A stretch of 7,544 nucleotides of DNA. Origin: an uncultured bacterium (GTDB lineage Bacteria; Patescibacteriota; Minisyncoccia; Phycocordibacterales; UBA918). Positions 5,065-7,544 of this stretch are shown in pieces. Under the pieces are notes generated by a model. It ran no database searches. It was given only the letters and a program-made list of their open reading frames with translations, and had not been told where the DNA came from. The position numbers were made by a program, and so were the translations under genes. The stretch's first letter is position 1. Each line of letters starts with the position of its first letter. The stretch spans positions 1 to 7,544 of the forward strand of contig CAJXAG010000046.1 in assembly GCA_913050645.1 (NCBI GenBank). Direction: 5' to 3'.

Positions 5065-5292
5065 ATGGTAAAAGTTGATAGGGAAACAGGGGAAGAACAA
5101 AAATGTTTTGTTGGTTCCGATGGGAATCGGCGCTGCAACTTTGTATTCCGTAACGGAAAGGCTATCTGGACTAAATCCGGAAAATGGTGGACTTTTCCAG
5201 CTTGCGGGTCTTCACCTAGTGCACATATTGAGGCAGGAAGCGAAACGGCCACCTCAATATCTGAGATGACCGTTTCGAACAATTCAAAATAA
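5065..5292 (+). CDS. Doubtful small ORF, 75 aa, unknown function
   Basis: I do not recognise this protein. The first part (about residues 13-50) looks somewhat protein-like, with Cys14, Cys24 and Cys48 and an aromatic patch (IWTKSGKWW at 38-46) that could form short beta hairpins. The last 23 residues are polar and low in information. There is no Shine-Dalgarno before ATG 5065, no signal peptide and no membrane segment. Gly codon use (several GGG) differs from the neighbouring genes. The same DNA has many inverted repeats: 5-6 bp hairpins within 5098-5205 and a pseudoknot over the 3' third. It sits between a strong promoter and a strong terminator, so it may be a small gene under a structured leader, or the whole unit may be a non-coding RNA with a chance ORF. 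Confidence 0.35.
   Translation: MVKVDRETGEEQKCFVGSDGNRRCNFVFRNGKAIWTKSGKWWTFPACGSSPSAHIEAGSETATSISEMTVSNNSK
5225..5277 (+). other. Second predicted H-type pseudoknot
   Basis: Stem 1 is ATATTGAGG/CCTCAATAT (5225-5233/5252-5260), 9 Watson-Crick pairs. Its 18-nt loop holds CGAAACGG (5241-5248), which pairs with CCGTTTCG (5270-5277), 8 Watson-Crick pairs, beyond stem 1. Connecting loops are 7, 3 and 9 nt. Both stems lack mismatches and wobbles. It lies 25 nt before the terminator stem and inside the 3' end of the doubtful ORF. The pairing is seen in the sequence; whether it forms in vivo is inferred. Confidence 0.55.
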
Positions 5293-5302
5293 AAAATTTT
5301 TT

Positions 5303-5331
5303 CCGAGATGTTTCTGCATCTCGGTTTTTTT
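5303..5331 (+). terminator. Strong intrinsic terminator
   Basis: CCGAGATG/CATCTCGG (5303-5310/5317-5324) is a perfect 8-bp stem with a 6-nt loop, followed by seven T (5325-5331). It ends the transcription unit that starts near 4848 and insulates it from the protease operon. Confidence 0.93.
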
Positions 5332-5416
5332 ATTCTAACACTCAAATTCTTGAGAAGTTCAAGATTATACCCATTTCAATATATCGTCAAATGTACGTGA
5401 GTACTTTCCGACTTTT

Positions 5417-5425
5417 TGGTAGTAT
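5417..5425 (+). promoter_or_regulatory. Candidate extended -10 promoter for the protease operon
   Basis: TGGTAGTAT has TG at 5417-5418 and TAGTAT at 5420-5425. A start near 5432 would leave only about three bases before ATG 5435, so the mRNA would be essentially leaderless. That fits the lack of any Shine-Dalgarno there. The -10 match is modest and no -35 is clear. Confidence 0.4.
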
Positions 5426-5434
5426 ATACAGAAC

Positions 5435-6364
5435 ATGAGAAGCGGATTCACGATTATGATGATGGTAGTACTCCTGTTTGCAGGTGGGTATTTTTACTAT
5501 ATCGCGCAGGCGGTGTGTCCGATTCCGCTCTCATACTCTATTGGGCAACTCGATCCACAGTTCGACTTATCAAACGATGCAGCAAAGTTGGTGATCGCTG
5601 AGGCTGAGAGTGTCTGGGAAGACGCAACAGGACAAAATTTGTTTACCTATGACGAAGACGCTAAGTTCACGGTGAACTTTATCTATGACGACCGGCAGGC
5701 AGAGAGTGATGCCGAAGGGAGCTTTAAAGACAAACTCGATCAAAGTAAGGAGGTGACCGAGTCGATCAATGCGCGATATCAACAGCTTCTGGAAGAGTAC
5801 GACCAGCTGCAAGTGATGTATAGCAAACAGGTGGCACGCTATGAAACGAATATCACCGCATATAACACGCAGGTAGAAGCGTTAAATAACCAAGGAGGTG
5901 CGGATGAGGCGCAGTATGCTGTGTTGCAAGAACGTAAGGTTGAACTTGATCAGGAGCGTGAAGAACTCGATGCACTTTCAGGAAAACTCAACAGAATGGT
6001 TAAAGAGATAAACGAAATAGGTGATCAAGGTAATCGTTTAATCGAAACATATAACCGCGGTGTGGAAGAATATAACGATACATTTGGTGATGCCCGAGAG
6101 TTTACCCAAGGTGCCTATAGTACCGATGGTCAGATTGATATTTTTGCGTTCGAGAACCATAACGAACTGCGTCTGGTGTTAGCACATGAGTTCGGGCATG
6201 CACTTTCGCTTGATCACGTTGGTAATGAGCTGTCTATCATGTACTTCCTCATTGGCAATCAGCCAGTTGATCTTGTACCGTCCAATGAAGATGTCGCAGA
6301 GTTTAGGCGTGTTTGCTCACAGTGGAGTGTCTGGGATACAATTAAACAATCAATATTTAAATAA
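5435..6364 (+). CDS. Membrane-anchored matrixin-like zinc metalloprotease with coiled-coil insert
   Basis: This is a probable extracytoplasmic peptidase. An N-terminal hydrophobic segment (residues 5-24) is an uncleaved anchor or signal peptide; Cys28 does not sit in a good lipobox. Residues about 28-90 resemble the N-terminal part of a matrixin domain (IGQLDPQF, WEDATGQNLF). The zinc motif HEFGHALSLDH gives His251, Glu252, His255 and His261, and Met269 in SIMY is the metzincin Met-turn. The usual Gly at motif position 8 is Ser258. Between the two halves, residues about 96-215 are charged and heptad-like (many Glu, Gln, Leu, Arg), a long predicted coiled coil that splits the catalytic domain. 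Cys28 and Cys294 might form a disulfide. Substrate unknown. The 7-bp gap to the next gene suggests an operon with the SIMPL protein. No Shine-Dalgarno precedes the start. Family assignment is firm; activity is inferred. Confidence 0.85.
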   Translation: MRSGFTIMMMVVLLFAGGYFYYIAQAVCPIPLSYSIGQLDPQFDLSNDAAKLVIAEAESVWEDATGQNLFTYDEDAKFTVNFIYDDRQAESDAEGSFKDKLDQSKEVTESINARYQQLLEEYDQLQVMYSKQVARYETNITAYNTQVEALNNQGGADEAQYAVLQERKVELDQEREELDALSGKLNRMVKEINEIGDQGNRLIETYNRGVEEYNDTFGDAREFTQGAYSTDGQIDIFAFENHNELRLVLAHEFGHALSLDHVGNELSIMYFLIGNQPVDLVPSNEDVAEFRRVCSQWSVWDTIKQSIFK

Positions 6365-6371
6365 TTAATTT

Positions 6372-7178
6372 ATGCATATGGAATCAAAATCATTTATACA
6401 AAAGGGCTATGTGCAGCTACTACTCACCTTTATTTTAGTGGGGGTACTTGTCGCACTTTCGGCATATGCGCAACTTACTTTTAAAGAAGCAAGGGGTACC
6501 TATACTGGCGAAGCGACCATTTCCATTTCGGGAGAAGGAGAAGTGATGGCAGTGCCTGATATCGGGCAGTTTTCATTTGCCGTGCGTGCAGAAGGGGCAG
6601 ATGCGGTGGACGCGCAAGAAAATTCAGCGGAAGCGATTAACGCGATCCTCGCGTACCTAGAAGGAGCAGGGGTGGAAGAGAAAGACGTCAAGACACAAAA
6701 CTATAACCTACGTCCAAAGTATCGTTATGAGGAGCGGCCATGCCTCACGGGTGGCTACTGTCCTCCGGGAGAGCGGGTGATTGATGGCTACGAGGTGAGT
6801 CAGAACGTGACTGTGAAAGTACGCAACCTCGATGAAGCTGGAACGCTTATTTCAAACGTGGGTGAACGAGGTGCAACAAACATTTCAAGTTTGCAGTTCA
6901 CTATTGATGATATCGACGTATTGCAAGCACAAGCACGAGAGGAAGCAATCGCTGACGCAAAAGAAAAAGCACAAAAGCTTGCAGACGAACTTGGTATGCA
7001 GCTTGATCGCATTGTTGGATTCTACGAAGGTGGTAACAATGGATATGCGCAAATGGAACGATCAGTGATGGCAATGGATACAGCAGAAGGTCTCGGTGGA
7101 AAAATGACTGCACCGAGTATCCCAGTAGGGGAGAATGAAATCCTATCCAACGTAACCATTACGTATCAGTTAAAATAG
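6372..7178 (+). CDS. SIMPL (DUF541) domain protein, membrane-anchored
   Basis: The protein has an N-terminal hydrophobic segment (about residues 13-33) that acts as a signal or anchor, then a SIMPL/DUF541 domain covering about 46-268. The family start motif is visible as ISGEGEVMAVPDIGQFSF (51-68), and the family's alternating strands and helices continue, including the charged helix 183-207 (AREEAIADAKEKAQKLADEL). Cys124 and Cys130 (CLTGGYC) sit in a loop and could form a disulfide outside the cytoplasm. SIMPL proteins are envelope or periplasmic proteins of poorly known role, some linked to oxidative stress. The start is ATG 6372 or ATG 6378 (two residues shorter); neither has a Shine-Dalgarno. 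The gene follows the protease by 7 bp and ends before a terminator, so the two are probably co-transcribed. No biochemical function can be assigned from sequence. Confidence 0.9.
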   Translation: MHMESKSFIQKGYVQLLLTFILVGVLVALSAYAQLTFKEARGTYTGEATISISGEGEVMAVPDIGQFSFAVRAEGADAVDAQENSAEAINAILAYLEGAGVEEKDVKTQNYNLRPKYRYEERPCLTGGYCPPGERVIDGYEVSQNVTVKVRNLDEAGTLISNVGERGATNISSLQFTIDDIDVLQAQAREEAIADAKEKAQKLADELGMQLDRIVGFYEGGNNGYAQMERSVMAMDTAEGLGGKMTAPSIPVGENEILSNVTITYQLK

Positions 7179-7198
7179 TTTTAATCACTTTATCTGCT

Positions 7199-7215
7199 TT
7201 GTATCTTCGATACAA
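7199..7215 (+). other. Small hairpin after the SIMPL gene
   Basis: TTGTATC/GATACAA (7199-7205/7209-7215) is a 7-bp stem with a 3-nt loop. No U-run follows. It may help stabilise the 3' end of the mRNA ahead of the terminator at 7231. Confidence 0.4.
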
Positions 7216-7230
7216 GTTGCACTCACTCAC

Positions 7231-7263
7231 AAACAGGAACGTTCTTTGGAACGTTCCTGTTTT
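7231..7263 (+). terminator. Intrinsic terminator of the protease-SIMPL operon
   Basis: AAACAGGAACGTTC/GAACGTTCCTGTTT (7231-7244/7249-7262) is a perfect 14-bp stem with a TTTG loop; the T-run at its end reaches 7263. The stem lies 53 nt after the SIMPL stop. The A-run at the 5' end could also support weak termination on the - strand. Confidence 0.88.
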
Positions 7264-7279
7264 GTTCATTCGTTCACTT

Positions 7280-7335
7280 GTCAGACTATGAAAAAAGACC
7301 CTCCCTGGGCAATGCATCCCAGCCGGGTCTTTCTC
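7280..7335 (-). terminator. Repeated terminator R2, better oriented for the - strand
   Basis: The core stem is GACCC/GGGTC (7297-7301/7325-7329) with AAA/TTT outside it, a short internal loop and an inner stem CTGGG/CCCAG (7305-7309/7318-7322). On the - strand the stem ends in six U (complement of 7291-7296), while the + strand side has only TTTCTCTC, so termination should be stronger for - strand transcripts. It shares GTCAGACT, the A-run and CTGGGCA with R1 at 4551-4606, and one stem pair is swapped (G-C in R1, C-G here). Confidence 0.75.
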
Positions 7336-7344
7336 TCGTTCTTC

Positions 7345-7425
7345 TTACAGAAGCTGTTCAGGTTGTCATGATTTTTCATGCTTCAAAATCATAGGCAACC
7401 TCTTGCAAAAGTCTCCCAGACTTTT
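7345..7425 (-). ncRNA. Three-hairpin structured element, copy B (possible small - strand RNA)
   Basis: Read on the - strand, hairpin I is AAAAGTC/GACTTTT (7425-7419/7413-7407, 5-nt loop). TGCAAGAGGTTGC follows (7407-7395). Hairpin II has outer stem AGGTTG/CAACCT (7401-7396/7365-7360), a 3/2 internal loop, inner stem ATGATTTT/AAAATCAT (7392-7385/7375-7368) and a 9-nt loop. Hairpin III is ACAG/CTGT (7357-7354/7350-7347), then AA. The parts, order, loop sizes and single-stranded links match copy A at 3030-3111. R2, about 10-55 nt further on, would terminate a - strand transcript, so A/B elements may be small RNAs or 3' UTR ends. All three - strand frames are closed by stops between 7544 and the element, so no gene seen here runs into it. 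Confidence 0.6.
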
Positions 7426-7544
7426 TCACCTCGCATCTAAAGCAATTTAAACAATTTTCACAGAAACAATAGGCAAAAAAGCAAGTCAGGGCACCTATGC
7501 TAATTAAAACCTAGCAAGCAAGCCATACTGCAGTTGTACACAAC
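7426..7544. other. Intergenic end of window, no gene seen
   Basis: No ORF, RNA gene or convincing promoter is visible. AATTTTCACAGAAA (7453-7466) is the reverse complement of 4771-4784, next to the consensus DnaA box. The last 12 bases hold GTTGT and ACAAC as a small inverted repeat cut by the window edge. Confidence 0.4.

Noticed and set aside
4848..5331. tmRNA, RNase P RNA or SRP RNA
   Set aside because: Pseudoknots and size recalled tmRNA, but there are no tRNA-like ends, no tag ORF ending in Ala-Ala and no CCA. The conserved RNase P cores and the SRP GGAAG-type loop context are also absent.
5061..5345. 94-aa - strand ORF opposite the pseudoknot locus
   Set aside because: It runs through the terminator and mirrors the structured region; there is no - strand promoter or ribosome site, and the protein resembles no family I know.
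138..7178. UGA recoded as glycine or tryptophan
   Set aside because: All large genes end cleanly at TAA or TAG with family-typical lengths and need no in-frame TGA to be read through; Trp uses TGG.
1..7544. CRISPR array, tRNA, rRNA or insertion sequence
   Set aside because: No regularly spaced direct repeats, no cloverleaf, no rRNA motifs and no transposase were seen on either strand.

Overview
The window holds a class I ribonucleotide reductase pair (nrdA, nrdB), a strongly structured non-coding stretch, and a two-gene unit for envelope-anchored proteins; every gene with a recognised product is on the + strand. The organism is probably a Candidate Phyla Radiation (Patescibacteria, Parcubacteria-like) bacterium. 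This is an inference from the mix of genes (a Phe-type NrdB, a matrixin-like protease with a coiled-coil insert, a SIMPL protein), the scarcity of Shine-Dalgarno sites at normal spacing, and moderate GC. TGA appears to be a stop and TGG encodes Trp, so there is no sign of the UGA=Gly code of Gracilibacteria and Absconditabacteria.

Layout. 1-137: structured nrdA leader with an AGGAGG inside a hairpin loop, far from the start codon. 138-3035: nrdA, 965 aa, complete. 3030-3507: 472 bp without a long gene, holding a three-hairpin element (copy A) that overlaps the nrdA stop, a long imperfect hairpin, a DnaA-box-like site, an extended -10 promoter, and an nrdB leader that can hide or expose a ribosome site for a 12-codon leader ORF. 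That ORF overlaps the nrdB start as ATGA. 3508-4518: nrdB, class Ic type (Phe replaces the radical Tyr, Glu is the first metal ligand). 4551-4606: bidirectional terminator, first copy of a repeated family (R1). 4607-5064: inverted repeats, DnaA-box-like sites, a strong extended -10 promoter and a predicted H-type pseudoknot RNA. 5065-5292: a doubtful 75-aa ORF whose 3' part forms a second predicted pseudoknot, closed by a strong terminator at 5303-5331. 5435-6364 and 6372-7178: membrane-anchored matrixin-like protease and SIMPL-domain protein, 7 bp apart and probably one operon. 7179-7544: a + strand terminator, then a second copy of the repeated terminator (R2) and a second, inverted copy of the three-hairpin element (copy B).

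How the parts fit. NrdA and NrdB together make deoxynucleotides, but they are separated and each has its own structured leader, so their ratio is probably set separately. The nrdB promoter and the promoter of the pseudoknot locus share an architecture: a DnaA-like box with A and T runs, then a TG-extended -10 about 41-45 bp downstream. They may be co-regulated. The most novel signals are the A/B element, where two copies keep the same fold while eight base pairs change in a compensated way, and the pseudoknot-rich locus at 4836-5331. All RNA folds were worked out by eye from base complementarity; no folding program or database search was run.
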